A DNA stretch of 64,000 nt from Linyphia triangularis (taxonomy: Eukaryota; Arthropoda; Arachnida; Araneae; Linyphiidae). The notes beneath the pieces are model-generated. The model did not search any database and had not been told where the DNA came from. It worked only from the letters and a program-made list of their open reading frames with translations. Positions 13,060-25,490 of the stretch are shown one piece after another (within the stretch, counting starts at the first letter, position 1; each line of letters opens with the position of its first letter). Made by a program: the position numbers and the translations under genes. The stretch lies in assembly GCA_963978545.1 (NCBI GenBank), contig OZ021730.1:124001-188000 (forward strand), written 5' to 3'.

Positions 13060-13315
13060 CTCTGTGTGGGACCCCATATAGCACACGGACATCCCACGGA
13101 AGTCCCATGGCCCTCCCTCATGCTAAAGGCCTTCCTCCCCAGGAGCGCCCAAATTCTTCCCGCCGCCCGCCTAGGGAGTACCCCAGGAGCGTAAAATGTC
13201 CGCTTTTAAGGCTCCCTCATTCTTCCCCAGGAGGTCACCACGGGGAACTACTAGGGAACGATATGGGAAGCAGTAGGGAGGTTTCAAGGTCAACCAACCT
13301 GCCGTAGCGTATAGG
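13060..13315 (+). repeat. GC-rich dispersed repeat, copy 1 (inverse copy at 19130-19370)
   Basis: The block CCCCATATAGCACACGGACA followed by CCCxxGGAAGTCCC and multiple CCTAGGGA-type decamers recurs inverted at 19130-19370 (CCCATATAGCACACATCCTC, then GGAAGTCCCTAGG). An open frame of 97 codons across it is rich in P, S and R because of the repeat and is not counted as a gene. Confidence 0.7.
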
Positions 13316-15229
13316 CTAATCGTGCATGAATTTTTATTTATTTTCAGTGAAGAAATCCAATTTAATATCTGGGATGATTGTATTTGTTATTTTTGCTTCC
13401 TATGACATCTTTAAATATCAAAATTACACTAAGAAATGTCACTTCCTGAAAGCTTTTCTGCACATAGATGGCTTTTGAGCCAATTGCTAAATACCCCCTT
13501 AAAATAACCTAGAAAAATAAATAATTTTGGCACCTAAATATTTAAAATTTCTTTTTATGAAAATATTTTCATAAAAAGGAATTTAGTTACTTAAATTATT
13601 ATTCAACAATTACTAAAACTTGTAACATTAAATCCAACAATAAATTATACTAAATTGAACCTATGTTGTTAGCATTTAAAATCACATCTACTACAGTATT
13701 TTAAGCCTGAAGAAATGTACTTAAATTAATTTCATCTTGATTACATGGTTCTACCCAGAAAACAAATTTCCTTTGAAAGAATTCAAATCTAAAATTTGTA
13801 GGCTAAATACCAATGAAAAAACTACAACTTTTTACAACCTAAATAAAATTCACTTTTATGGAAAAGTTTTCAATAAGTAAAATCTACTTAATCTTTTATC
13901 CTTGAACTTTTTTGTTATGTGAATTTCATGATCAATGATACTGCAGTAAACTAAAGTTGATTTTATTTAAAATTGCATCAACTATTGTATTGTAATATGA
14001 GTTTGAAAAATGCACCTTAATTCGCTTTATCTTAAATGGTTTCACCTGAAATTTTTTTTATTTGTAAGAATTGAAACACAAAATTTGTAAAATACTCATG
14101 AAGAAACTTGGTAAACAATTTCACCATCTGAATAAATGAAAATCCCTTATGGAAATAGTTTTCATTTACAAAGAACTATTTAACATTAAAACCCAATTCA
14201 ATGAATGATTTAAAAATAAAGTTATTTAATGAAAATCACATCCATTCCAATATTTCAATAGAAGTATGAAAATTTATTCAATACATAGTTTTACCTGCAA
14301 AAAATGTTCTGTAAGCAAATTAAACCATAGCAAAATTTGTAAATAAAAATAGGTTTATCGTGTACAATAAAAATTTCTCTTCTGGGACAGAGCTACATCT
14401 GAAAATATTTTATCAGCTCGCTTGGAGTTTCATAGTGGAAATATCTCTATAACTAAAACAAGAATATTAAAAGAGGAAGCAAGCTCAAAAACTAATAAAT
14501 TAAAGACATTTTAAATCAATACAAAAAGGTAATTTAAAAATGAAATAATTCTAGACACAACTATGGTAGAAAAACATCCATACTAACTTCAGTAAAAAGT
14601 TGGGTGCATATTAGTGTTCCGAGTAATTTCTTATGTTATTTAAATTGAATATCCAAGAGTAGTAAACAAATTACTCAAATCGAAACAGAATTTATATGAT
14701 TTTCAAGGTCCCCAATCAACTTATAAACACTAATAACAGACTATGAATAAAACTTGGCCAAAATTGGTATGGAATGCTTTCAATTTTAGTTAACTTAAAA
14801 CATACTTCAAATTGAACTAATAAATTATAAATAAAGGAATAAAAAGTATATAATGTAGTCACAAAAGATTTTAATTGGGCTAGTTGAGAATGAAAGAAAC
14901 AAATCAAAAAGACAAAATAAATTGCTTGTATACATATGTACTTTTTTGTGATTACATTTATCATTTCTTACTACAAAAGAAAACAATAAAATCTTCCATG
15001 AGTAAAATTAAAAAAAGATTCGACTTAAAATTTCACATATTAGGACGGCCACAAGTATTAAGCGACTGTAAACTGTTAACACATGAAGTATTTAAATATG
15101 TCAAAAACTATGTTCTTTTCCGTTAGACGGGTACCAGATAAAATCACCAAACTGCAGTGATCACTTATCATAACTATATAACAACCTGTTCAAATTATTT
15201 ATAATTCCTACATTAACAAATTAGTGTTC

Positions 15230-15299
15230 CTATAGTAAACCTATAACAAACCGTAAATATGTAGTGTTGGTGATACATTTAAGCCTGTAAACATTTAGG
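15230..15299 (-). pseudogene. Possible 3' part of an interrupted exon
   Basis: If the element at 15308-16389 is ignored, the minus-strand frame of the zinc-finger-like exon continues here for about 23 codons to TAG at 15230-15232. This is weaker than the 9316-9379 case because the residues are not distinctive. Confidence 0.25.
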
Positions 15300-16397
15300 C
15301 CTGGCGCCAGGCCCGTAGCCAGCCAAAGTTTGTAGGACAGACAAAAATTTTCTTAGGAGGGGCAGAAATCTAAATTATTTAATTGGTTTTCAATTAATTT
15401 TTACAATTGATTACACATAAAAGAGTATTTATCAGAGCACTTTATGAAGTACATATACAAAAAAATATTAAAAAAAAACAACAACAAAAAACATTGTTAA
15501 TGTATTTTTGATGTAATGTTCTTTTAAAGACCAGAAAAATTCTTGATAAAAACAAACTTTCAATTTAAATTTTTTTAAAGTATATTTAATACAATTCTAT
15601 TCCTTTAAAATATTCTATGCTTGTCCATCTCTTAATTTTTCACACATTTCAACTTAAGAATATCTACTTTAAAAATAATTACAAATAAAAAAATTAGTAC
15701 AAGTTACTTTTACATAAAATTTTTTTAACATACAAAGTTTTTTTTAAGTTCTGTTCTTACATTTCTATTTAAAAATATATATTGTTAAACAAATTACATT
15801 TTCCTATCATTGGTCTTGTGGAACAGCTACATACTTCTTTAACAAACTTGTCATTTAAGAAATTCTTTCAGCATTAAAAAGTTATTTACATTTTTATATA
15901 AAAACTATATCTTATATATATATACACACACATTACTAATAGAATTGCTATTTTCTCCTATCATTTTCAATACTCTGAAAAATTTATCAGAAACTATTAT
16001 AATATAAAAAACCTTTTTCTATTTATTTGCATATATTATTAATTATAATATAAAATAATAAGAATTCATTTTCCTATTCTTGGTCTTATATTAAACATTT
16101 TGAAACTTTTTAAAATACATAGCATAAAAAAATCTAAAATAAAATGATAAATGTTAGTATAATTGCAATTTCCTATCTTTACACATATTAAACAATTTCA
16201 AAACTCTATCTCGACTTCAAATGACAAAAACACTAGATTTGCCATCCTTTCGTGGCCCATTGACATTCTTTGGGGACGATTTATGGCCGTCAAAGTGGAA
16301 AAGGTAGATTTGCAAGTTGCTGTGCTACAACCGAAGGTTTTTCCAGATCGGGCACTGTCCGACCTCGCCCCCCTCTGACTACAGGCCTGCCTGGCGC
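15300..16397. mobile_element. hAT-like element, 1.08 kb, non-autonomous
   Basis: Left end CAGGCCCGTAGCCAG (15308-15322) is inverted at the right end as CTGACTACAGGCCTG (16375-16389), with two mismatches. The 8-bp repeat CCTGGCGC flanks it at 15300-15307 and 16390-16397. CAGG-initiated TIRs with 8-bp TSDs are typical of hAT. The interior is AT-rich until a GC-richer last 200 bases; no transposase frame is seen. Confidence 0.85.
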
Positions 16398-16562
16398 CAA
16401 CTGACACTCATCTAACGGAAGAGTACCAGATATCAATGCAAATCCTCGCAAGCAGTGTCTATGAATCTGACTTTGAAGTGTTTCTTTAGCATCAGAAATT
16501 AATAGTTCTTCACACATTGGGCAATTCACGTAATACGTACGACATATCCGATAGAGCAGGGT
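16398..16562 (-). pseudogene. Putative exon with a C2HC zinc-finger-like motif, interrupted
   Basis: On the minus strand, after an acceptor-like CCCTCCCTAG (to 16563), an open frame reads VNCPMCEELLIS and then LQSQIHRHCLRGF. The spacing C-x2-C-x17-H-x3-C is reminiscent of UBZ-type or related small zinc fingers. The frame is cut at 16390-16397 by the hAT-like insertion. It could be a gene fragment or a chance frame: there is no visible partner exon, and the stop reached on the far side leaves only about 80 residues. A function is not assigned. Confidence 0.3.
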
Positions 16563-17213
16563 CTAGGGAGGGATCTGTGATCCCGGCGAGAGCGTGCACC
16601 ATAAAGTGCGAGTTGGTTGTTTGTGAAGTCGTTGCAGGGGTGGGAGAGTACTACACAAACAGGATGTCAGAAGCAGGGACACTCGTAAGGGACACCAAAG
16701 TAACGTGTTGAGTCCACGATACAGCAAACTTGACAGCCTAGCACAGTATAATTTAGAGCACACGCTGGAAGATGTGTTGGTGTTACTCCAGTGTTGGTGG
16801 TGTTCACCCCATGGTGGGAGAGATGAGGCTGATGTATCTGATTAAATCCTTTTCAGTTGAACACAATGTTATGTCTTTCTAGGTGCAGCATAGTGGCGAG
16901 AGAAAGGGATTTTTATTTTCTGCGCTCCTTGGTCTAAAGAAAGAAAATTGAATAAAATTGATATTAATCACAAAAATTGAAATTATAATGCAGCTATGGT
17001 AGAACAATAAAATTAAGGATGCACCGAATATTCGGTATTTGGCCACTGAATCGAATATTCAGATTGGCCGAAATATCTGGATTTTAGGCAGCCAAATAAA
17101 TTTTTCTTCTATTTATTGCCAATTTATTATTATTGCACTACCACTCTATAGAAATATGATTTTATTTTCATTATACAATATTTAAAAAAATGTCAAAACT
17201 TATAAGGCACATC

Positions 17214-17740
17214 CACAGCAATTTCATTTTATTTGACCACATCCGCAATAAAGACACTTCGTTATTTATAAAGAATTTCAGCTGGTAATTTCTTATTGTA
17301 ACTTTTCGATATTCTCAGTGTTGCCAGAGACCGCATTTATCAATATCGGGAGAAAAAAAAACGCCAGATAAAATCACGTTTAAGAAATGCCAGATATTAT
17401 ATCTGTACCGTACTTGCAATTCACCGCCGAATAGTTTCATTTCATTTTATTTGAGTATAGCTACAATAAAGACACTTGGCTATTTTAAGGAATTTCAGCG
17501 GCTAATTTCTTATTTCAACCCTTAGATATTCTCAGCGTTTTTAGAAACCGCATTAATCAACAACACCAAATAAAATCACCTTTAAGAAATGTCCTATATT
17601 ACATCTGTACCATATTTGCAATTCACAGCAGAATAGTTTAATTTCATTTTATTTGACAACATCCGCAATAAAGAGACTTGGCTATTTATAAGGATTATCG
17701 GTGGCTAATTTTTTATTGTAACCTTTTGATACTCTCACTT
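17214..17740 (+). repeat. Tandem repeat, about 210-bp unit, 2.5 copies
   Basis: The phrase CAATAAAGACACTT with the surrounding TTTCATTTTATTTGA and GATATTCTCAG recurs with AATAAAG at 17247, 17465 and 17667, that is spacings of 218 and 202. Copies are visibly diverged. No coding potential. Confidence 0.8.
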
Positions 17741-18181
17741 TCATAGCAACAAAAATGAGCATATTATTTCCAGTTATTAAGTTCAGAACTTGTTGCTTTA
17801 TTTATTCATTTTTTGTTACCATTGCATTCTTAAATTTCTAAAAAAATATAAAAATAACAAGGACGGGTGAAAATCAAGTAATCCAAGATTTTCTATAGAA
17901 GTATAGAAATATGAGCAAATGGAGTTTCAAGGCAAAAAGTAATAATGAATGAAAAATGTACCATTGAGCACTTAATTGTAGAGCAAACACATATGGACAT
18001 CAATAGGCTTTCTGCATAAAAAATAACATAAAATTTGCCTTTTGCAATCTAACTAAACTTAGTTCAACAAAACAACAGATAGTCTATAGATAGATCACAT
18101 AATTAAAAGGAAGTAATAACCCTCACAAACCAAAATTATTGTTAGGAATTTTCCTAGAATGAGCTTCATTTATTTGATGAA

Positions 18182-18262
18182 TGAACATTCATAATACATG
18201 AAGAAACATTCATAATACATGAAGTAATATTTATAACACATGAAGTAACATTCATAATAATG
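18182..18262 (+). repeat. Short tandem repeat, about 22-bp unit, 4 copies
   Basis: The unit AACATTCATAATACATGAAG is repeated four times with small changes. Confidence 0.85.
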
Positions 18263-19129
18263 TCGATAAAAATTAACGAGTAAGCCTTTTGTGTTCTTTC
18301 TCACTCAGTGGCCAATAAGTTCCATATACAACAGGTAAATAAATTAATGCTGAGAAAGATAAGCAAAGCAATAATCTAATTTGTAACAAACAAAATAATT
18401 CATAGTTTTTAATATAAACACTACTGGCTACATGGGGAAAAATATGATTGATAATCATGTTTTTTCTCGCCTTCAGTGCCTATGTTTTTGAATTATAGTA
18501 ATGACTTACCCTAGCAGCAATTAAGATAGATTAAGGAAAGGAAAAATAACATTTACTCACCTAAAAATCACAAAACCAAACCACGTTTTAAGAACTTCGG
18601 ATTTCGGCTGGCGAAATGGCGATTTGGCGAAGTTGTTTGAAAACCACCTGCCAAATTAGGTTGCTATATTTACAACAAACACAGAAAAGAGCGTTGTCGA
18701 AATCGCCAAATTGCTAGTCACATTTGGCATTCTTACGCACACTTGGCGTTTAGACAATCTTTTATATTCAATTTTTTTTCATTCTGAAATTTGAAATAAA
18801 ATGTTTTATTGCAAACACTTTTAAAATGAATCTGAACCGTTTTCAAAATGAAAATGTTCAAACAAGTATACTTACGAAATGTTCAAAGAAATGTAAGCAT
18901 TACACTATAGAATTGACAAATTATTTAATTTTGTCACAGATTTGCTAAATTATTTAATTTTATCACAGATTCGCCAAGTTTTGTAATTTTTTCATATAAA
19001 CGGGGTAGTTGTTGACCAATGCGGGGAGTCAATTTATATCATATAGTCTTAGGTTATTTTAAATCATAAAATATCCTAAAATAATCGTTTTAATTGAGCT
19101 TAATAAACACAATCATTTCCACAAACAAG

Positions 19130-19370
19130 GGACTACCCAGGGAGAAAATTGGGATGCTGATCCCTAGGACATGCTACCGAAGGAATTCCCTAGGATGAAC
19201 ATCCCTGGGATGTCCCTCCCTAGGACCTCCTTTTGGCTCCCTCCCTAGGACCCCCTTTTGGCTCCCTCCCTAGGACTGCCCCACAGTGTCATTCGGAGTC
19301 CCGGGGAGGAATGGGGACTTCCTAGGGACTTCCTTGGGAGGATGTGTGCTATATGGGACGCTTCCACGAT
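19130..19370 (-). repeat. GC-rich dispersed repeat, copy 2
   Basis: Inverse of the block at 13060-13315, ending in GTGTGCTATATGGGACGCTT. It includes a local triplication of CCCTCCCTAGGACxxCCTTT around 19212-19275. Dense in CCTAGG palindromes. Confidence 0.7.
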
Positions 19371-19429
19371 ATGCGTTTTTGGAAAGTGTTAATGTAGTAA
19401 GAACTTTCCATAACTTTAAAACAGTTCTG

Positions 19430-20420
19430 AAGGTAGTACGAGCAATTAATCGATTGGAAATTATAAAAATTCTCATTTTAAGTATGAGAATACTGTTCGA
19501 AGTAAACAGGCGCGGATTTTTTTTTGGGGGGGGGGGGGAGTCCCATGTAAAAATTATTGCCAAAAATATCGCCAAATTCTCCATTTTCATTTAAATGAAA
19601 ATATGGAAACAGAAAATAATATCATATTTGAATACAATGATCAATATTATAGTGTAGTCTCAAGTTTATATAACTTATATTTTAATTTACTAATGTGATG
19701 TCAAACCGAGTTGAAAAGCATTATTTAACTTTGGAAATTAGTAAAACCTTATAAATATAGAGCTTTACGTACCTGCAGTGTTGTCTAAAGTTGTTAAAAG
19801 ATCTGCCGCCTTTTTCTGCATTAAATGATTTGTGATGTTGAATATATTGGTAAATTAACTTGTATAAAAAAGTTGAATTTTCAGGGTTGTTGAACTTTTT
19901 ACACTTCACCTGATCTGCATGGGATATTTTTTTGTGCTCTTAAATATTTTTTATCTAATAATAAATACTAAATATTTATAATTTAATTGAATTAAAGTGT
20001 ATTACATTTTCGGGGTAATTTCTATGGGCGCAAAAGAGGATAGTTAAACTCTCTAATTTTTATCTTTCATTGAACACTAGTAGTATCATACTAATTGATG
20101 ATAACCCTCCCCCCTGTCCCCCAAGTTCACAAACTATCACCACCACTGTAAACACTCAAGGTCATAATCGCACCCTCCTTGATTGACCTCTAAGTCCGCC
20201 CCTGGAAGTAAACACTGATGACAGGGGAGTTCATATCTCTTTGAGTTGCGTAACTTTTAATATGGATAAAACTGTATAACTGTACAATAATGGTACTCTA
20301 TTGCATATGACCCATGTACATTTTGCATTTTATTTTACATCTGTGCTACTTTACTTATCATTATGTTACATTAAACAGGGGCACAACCAGAAAATTTCTG
20401 TGGGAGGGGTTTTCAAGTAA
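19430..20420 (+). repeat. Dispersed repeat interrupted by a hAT-like element (empty paralogue at 22165-22400)
   Basis: The flanks of the insertion read TTAAGTATGAGAATACTGTT on the left and CACTGATGACAGGGGAGTT on the right. At 22165-22400 the same family reads continuously through the insertion point (AGTATGAGAATACAGTGGAA then GTAGGCACTGATGACAGAG). Similarity continues downstream through GAGTTGCG and TTACTTATCA to TTACAT. Confidence 0.75.
19499..20212. mobile_element. hAT-like element, 0.7 kb
   Basis: Left end CAGGCGCGGATTT (from 19507) and right end GTCCGCCCCTG (to 20204) are inverted, and the exact 8-bp repeat GAAGTAAA flanks it at 19499-19506 and 20205-20212. The paralogous locus at 22165-22400 has a single GAAGTA at the same place and lacks the element. 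A G run of 14 follows the left TIR. No coding capacity. Confidence 0.88.
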
Positions 20421-20957
20421 ACAATTAATTTGCTGCTGTATTTCTCTACAAATACGATTTTAAAACATCCCATATTTGTCCCATATCATAATATTTTTTC
20501 AGTTTTTTAATCTGCCACCTATATATGCAACTAGTCCAGTATTCGAGTTATATTAAATATCTCAACATGAGACTACATATTACTTAGAAAACGTATAATA
20601 ATATTATCTAGATTATATATAGTTTAATCAAAAAATTTTGTTTGTTTATATTCACTTAGAGAAGGAGCAGTATATTTAGGCAAACGGACATACACTAATA
20701 TCATATCAGACTGATTTTATTACTTATTTATGGTGCTTGAAATACAAAGGCCATGTAGCACTGAAATGTTATTATTACATTTGGAAAACATCTATATATT
20801 TTAAACATTTCCTTTTTTTTATATATATAAACGGTTATTCAGAATTCCCTCCTAGGTTTCGAAGCACTATAGTAAAAAAAACTAAGACTAATACAGAAAA
20901 TAAGAACATTTGAAAGAATACAGAAACAATTCAAGTTTTATTTACATAGCTTACAGG

Positions 20958-21030
20958 TGTTCTATGTGTGGACCCTTGATCACACGGCATACATCAATGC
21001 GATAGTCCAGTTCTTGCCGATAAGTCCAGT
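20958..21030 (-). pseudogene. C-terminal fragment of a DDE-type (mariner-related) transposase
   Basis: The minus strand reads QELDYRIDVCRVIKGPHIE followed by HL and a stop. This closely resembles the common C-terminus WEELDYRLDVCRV..GAHIEHL of DDE transposases found in many arthropod genomes; the assignment is from memory of that family. Only about 25 codons are recognisable, so it is a relic or a short final exon. Confidence 0.6.
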
Positions 21031-23804
21031 CCTTGCTTCGAAACCCAGGAAGGAAGTCTGAATAACCATGAATATGTAGTTTATATTAAATCTAAGTAGA
21101 TAAAAAATAAAGTATGACGATTTTTTGATGTTATGAGAGTTACAAATGTTTTATTTGTTTAAATGCGATACGGTAAGCTAACCCTATCGGAATGATGGTA
21201 AATTAAAAAAGTATTTTTTTGAAATTATTTATGATTACTTTTAGTGTTTGTAATTCATTCGTCAGAAAATATCGGGATGTCGGGGGTTTTATGTGGATTA
21301 TACAACAGCAAAGCACGTTTTCTGGAATTAACGCTAAAGACCGCTTGGACAACATCTTAACGACCGCTTATAAAGAACCGCTTTATACAGCAAAACAGGT
21401 CCAGCCAAGATAATAAATCACTTGACCCTCCTCGCTCTTGAGGGGGGAAAATATCTATTTCCCCCTTTGGAGGTGTGTCTTCTTGCGAAGAGTTTTTTTT
21501 TTTCAAAATATAGCTTTAATGTTTCTCTAAATTTGACTGTTTAAGAAACACGAAAATAATTTTAAAATATGATCTGGATAGAAAAAAGTTTAATCTTTGT
21601 CATTGACTTGTTATTTTTTCAATAACTCTTTTCAACTTTTTTTAATATGATGTTAAAGTAAACAATTGATATTTTAATAAACTTAACAACATTTTAGGCC
21701 AAAAACAACTAAGGCAAAATACGGATAAAAGTTACGTCGATCCAACAAAACAAACCGTATAAAAATATTCGCATAACTTCTTTCTATTCTACGAATAGGC
21801 ATATAGAGATTTTCCCATAGACTTAACATTAGGGGGAAGAATCAAGATGGACGGTAGCGAAGAGCCTCAACGCTTCGATTTTGGTAGAATTTTATGTTAA
21901 ATAATTAGGTTTAAATTGTAAAAACTTATGGAGTTAAATTTAAAATCAGGATGACCTGAAATTATAAACGTATAAATGACTTATTGATAGACAGCGAGCA
22001 GGGGGCGATTCCATTCAGGAGGTGAAAATATCCTCATGCGGCTCTTTAATAAATATTTTTTTTTTTTTTTCATTCTGTGTTTGGAGTAATAATGTGGAGG
22101 AGGGGGGGGGGGGGGGAGGTGGGATCGGACCTTTGGGCAGTCGTAAAATTTCCTTAGAATAGGCCTTGACGTTAAGTATGAGAATACAGTGGAAGTAGGC
22201 ACTGATGACAGAGGATATCATATCTCACACTAAAAGACAACGGCTAGTCTAGTCAACTCAATGAGTTGCGTGATTTTTAATTTAAATGCGTATGTATTAG
22301 TGCACACTAATGGTACTCCATTCTTTTGCCTATTCCCCACACTGTACACTTTGCATTTCAATTTGCGGCTGAGTTGTTTTACTTATCAATATGTTACATA
22401 AAGGTGTCTCTTTGATGTGAATTTCATGTATCTATGCTCCTCCACTGAGAAATTATTAAAGAAAAACTTAATTATCCTTAATTTATAGACATGAGTATAG
22501 TTAAAACGCCTGGACATTCTTAATGTTGTCGAAATTAGAAAGCCGTGTGAATAAGATATGCGTTTTTGAAGTTTAGTTACAGTTAACAACTATGTTTAAG
22601 AAAAAATAAGTAAAAAAATATATACTTTTAAGAGTATAAATACTTTTGTATCAGTTTTATTAATTGGTAAGAAATGTTAGAATATTATCTTTAAATTATG
22701 AAACAAAATTTGATTTTTTTTTAAGGTATCGGACACATTTAATGTAATTTTTTTTCTATATTCTAATAAATATTTCTCGACTCTTAGACTTGAGTTATGT
22801 GCTGCTTCCAAAATATTAATACATCCAATCATGATGTAGAATGTTGTAAATCGGCCTTTGTTACAGTTATTGGCTAATCTCGTCCAAAGCTGGATAAAGT
22901 ATAATGGAAGATTTGAAATGTTGATGCACTATTTTAAAATTGAAATATTTCATTTATAAGAATGGATGGAAGAAAAAAATACATGTTTTTGACATATTTA
23001 TTTAAAAGAAGAAAAAAAAAGAAGAAATTATCGTGTTATTTGGAACGATGTTCGAGTTTTGGTTAAATTTGTCCAATTTTCGAGAAACCTTGGTTACGAC
23101 ATTTTCCAATTGCTGTGTTACCTGAGATTGCTAAATATGAAATTTTCTCATTTAGATAATATAGTCAAGGAAAATTGCTCTTTTTTCCTTCCGTGGTAGC
23201 GACAGAGAATTAAATACAATTTTTAGTTCAAGCTTACAAATTTATCAGTCGAATAATTTTTGTTTAGATTCAAAGCAAGGATTGGCGGCTTAGAAAAGTG
23301 GTATAGGGAGATTTAACATGTACTTCGTGAAGTAATAGTACAAGACAAGAAGTTTGCCCCTGAATATGTACAAAAATCAGGAAATCTGACTGTGACTCCT
23401 TATTTCGTCTAACTTTTATTTTTCTATATTTTATCCTTCTCTTATCCTATTAATAAGGATTTTTCAAAAGTGGCTTAACATTCGAATTCCTTCTTAACAA
23501 GAGGAAATATATCGTGAAGCTGTGTGAGGATGAACTTTTCTACAAACAAAAAATTTTCATTCTAAAAACTGTTAAGCAAAAAACTTGTTTCCTAGAACAT
23601 GACAGTTCAAATTACTTCCGTTAAATATTTTAGAATTTTTTTTAATACATATTAAAAGAAATTAAGGGTGTGGAACATCGCACAACTTTCAATTACACTA
23701 TAATACTGAAGTGGATTTGCGTCATTTACAGTTATTATATTTTCATCATTCATTTAGAAAAATTGCCAGTTTACTGATATTTTCTGCATTAATTCTTGTA
23801 TGGG

Positions 23805-23844
<40 letters not shown>

Positions 23845-24689
23845 CCAAAATGGTGATTTTAGCTATATACTTTTCGATAATCCTTATATTTATTATAAGT
23901 GATCTAAACATCCCCACTACCGAAATTCCTTTTTAGAAATACGATAAAGACGTAAAAAGATGAAAAACGAATGTCTTTAACACAGACTCTTCGCTTGAGT
24001 ATTCATCAGTGATTGTTTCTTCTGTGTTTTACTTACGAGACAGGATAATGTAATATTTATCGAAAAGCATAAAAGCATATCTCCTAATTCACCACTTTGG
24101 GATGGGGGGGGGGGGGGTAAAATATTTCTATAGCCAAGCTACATATTTCTTTAAAAAAATTAATGAAAATATGAAAACGGTGTTTTACACCAATTTATGG
24201 CAAATATAAATGCAGTGTTCAGTGTTAAGCGCAATTGAAAGTTGTGTGATGTCCAAAACCCTTAGTTTTTCTATATGATAGTTGCCTCACGCATTGCAGA
24301 CACCCTTCATTTTGTATAGGTTCCAGCTTTTGATGCTTTGTGAGCAAGGCTCGCTATGCTTGCTCAAAGCTTCCTTTCTACGCAAAATCAAGCTTTCTAC
24401 ATTCAGTAAAAGTTTCATTGCAACGCAAACACAGGCTCGCTTCGCTCACGGAAAAAATCTTTAGTACGTAAACACAAGCTCAAGCGCTATGCAAGCACAG
24501 CTTCTTTTTGCTGGCAGAAAGGTTCATTTCTGTGCAAGCATGTGCTTGATTCCTTCTCTAAAAAGTCAATTGTTTTGTAAACCCTTATTACTTATCGTAA
24601 CCTCTTCCTCTCCCCCACCATCTAGAAAAAAAAAAAGAAGACTTTTCTCCGTTTATACAACCTACCTTACCCCTATGAGAATATTTTAA
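21031..24689. other. AT-rich non-coding stretch
   Basis: Contains the empty-site copy of a dispersed repeat at 22165-22400, a G run at 22100-22116, a poly(A) tract at 23810-23840 and a G run at 24104-24117. The frames around 24282-24689 arise from a degenerate GCTCGCT/AAGCTT-rich stretch. No supported gene. Confidence 0.5.
22165..22400 (+). repeat. Empty-site paralogue of the repeat at 19430-20420
   Basis: Continuous across the point where the hAT-like element sits in the other copy. The copies have diverged (for example GGAAGTAGG here against CGAAGTAAA there), so they are old family members rather than a recent duplication. Confidence 0.75.
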
Positions 24690-25080
24690 CATTCTGTTGT
24701 GAAAAGCAAAATTAGAAGGTCAAAACTGCTTATGTTTGAATTTTCAGAGTTTAACGCTTGCTGGAAGTCAATTATTAAAGAAACTATAAGAAAAAAAAAA
24801 AGAAGAAAAAAAACTTATTTAAAAAAACTAACAAAAATGTAAACATTATGTTTGTCAAAAGTACAACTAGAAGACCATTACTGTATATGTTCAAAATTCC
24901 AGAGCCTCCCATATTCTCCCATTAGAAATTACTTTATAAAAAACACATTTTTAAAAAACTGATTAAAAAACTCATTAAAATTTTAAAATTCTGTTTGCCA
25001 AAGGCACATTAAAAAGGCCAAAGCTACTTATGTTTAAATTTTCAAAGTCTACTCATATTGGATTTCGCCTACGGTAATGC
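24690..25080 (+). repeat. Tandem repeat, about 130-bp unit, related to 31906-32690
   Basis: Three diverged copies of GGTCAAAACTGCTTATGTTTG then TTTTCAGAG then an AATTAAAAAA-rich part and TTTGTCAAAAG. The same unit makes a longer array at 31906-32690. Confidence 0.75.
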
Positions 25081-25249
25081 TAGGTATGATATATTATCAT
25101 TTCAGATATAATTTTCTAATAAACATACTAGTTGTATACCTGGACATTCTTTATTTTGCAATTTAGATTTTTAGTTTTTTCAACAAACTATTAATGGCTT
25201 ATGAAAATCAAGTTCACTTAAGGGAACTATAAATAGTAGAGACAGAGAA

Positions 25250-25490
25250 CAATTGATGCAATTAAACTAATTATTAGAGCAATACATTTATTAAAATTAA
25301 TGAATAAAAATGTGTTGATTATTAAAATTATTGAACTTTTTTTATTAATTATTAAAACTAATAACTTATTATTGGCATTATTTTATTATTAACATTAATT
25401 AATAACATTTGATTATAATTATATCGAAAAGTTGGGCCGGCATAAATCTAAAATCACAGGGCCGATTTTATGTCCCAATACGCCCCTGGT
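25250..25490 (-). repeat. Dispersed repeat, copy 2, with a CAGGGGCG terminus
   Basis: In inverse orientation this matches 8184-8460. The outer end on the minus strand is CAGGGGCGTATTGGG, like a hAT-type terminus. The body is rich in TTAATAATTAATT palindromes. Confidence 0.6.

Larger units (their letters stand above)
12466..15299. other. Mainly AT-rich non-coding stretch
   Basis: Apart from the GC-rich repeat at 13060-13315, I see AT-rich sequence with diffuse internal similarity at 13450-14360 (recurrent phrases such as AAATTTGTAAA and TTTTCATAAA) but no exact tandem unit. No supported gene. Confidence 0.5.
16563..19129. other. Non-coding stretch with several tandem repeats
   Basis: Starts with a short GC-richer piece (to about 16870) and then AT-rich DNA. 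A transposon-terminus-like sequence, GGATGCACCGAATATTCGG, stands at 17020-17038 without a located partner. Tandem repeats at 17214-17740 and 18182-18262 are listed separately. Around 18600-18970 there are recurring GGCGAAA/TTCGCCA words and a two-fold ATTATTTAATTTTGTCACAG repeat. No gene. Confidence 0.5.

Noticed and set aside
13014..13307. 97-codon frame rich in Pro, Ser and Arg
   Set aside because: Falls on the GC-rich dispersed repeat whose inverse copy does not keep the frame.
20388..25490. A 5.1-kb hAT element between CAGGGGCACAACC and ACGCCCCTG
   Set aside because: The ends share only CAGGGGC, and the flanks ACATTAAA and GTTAAGTA do not match.
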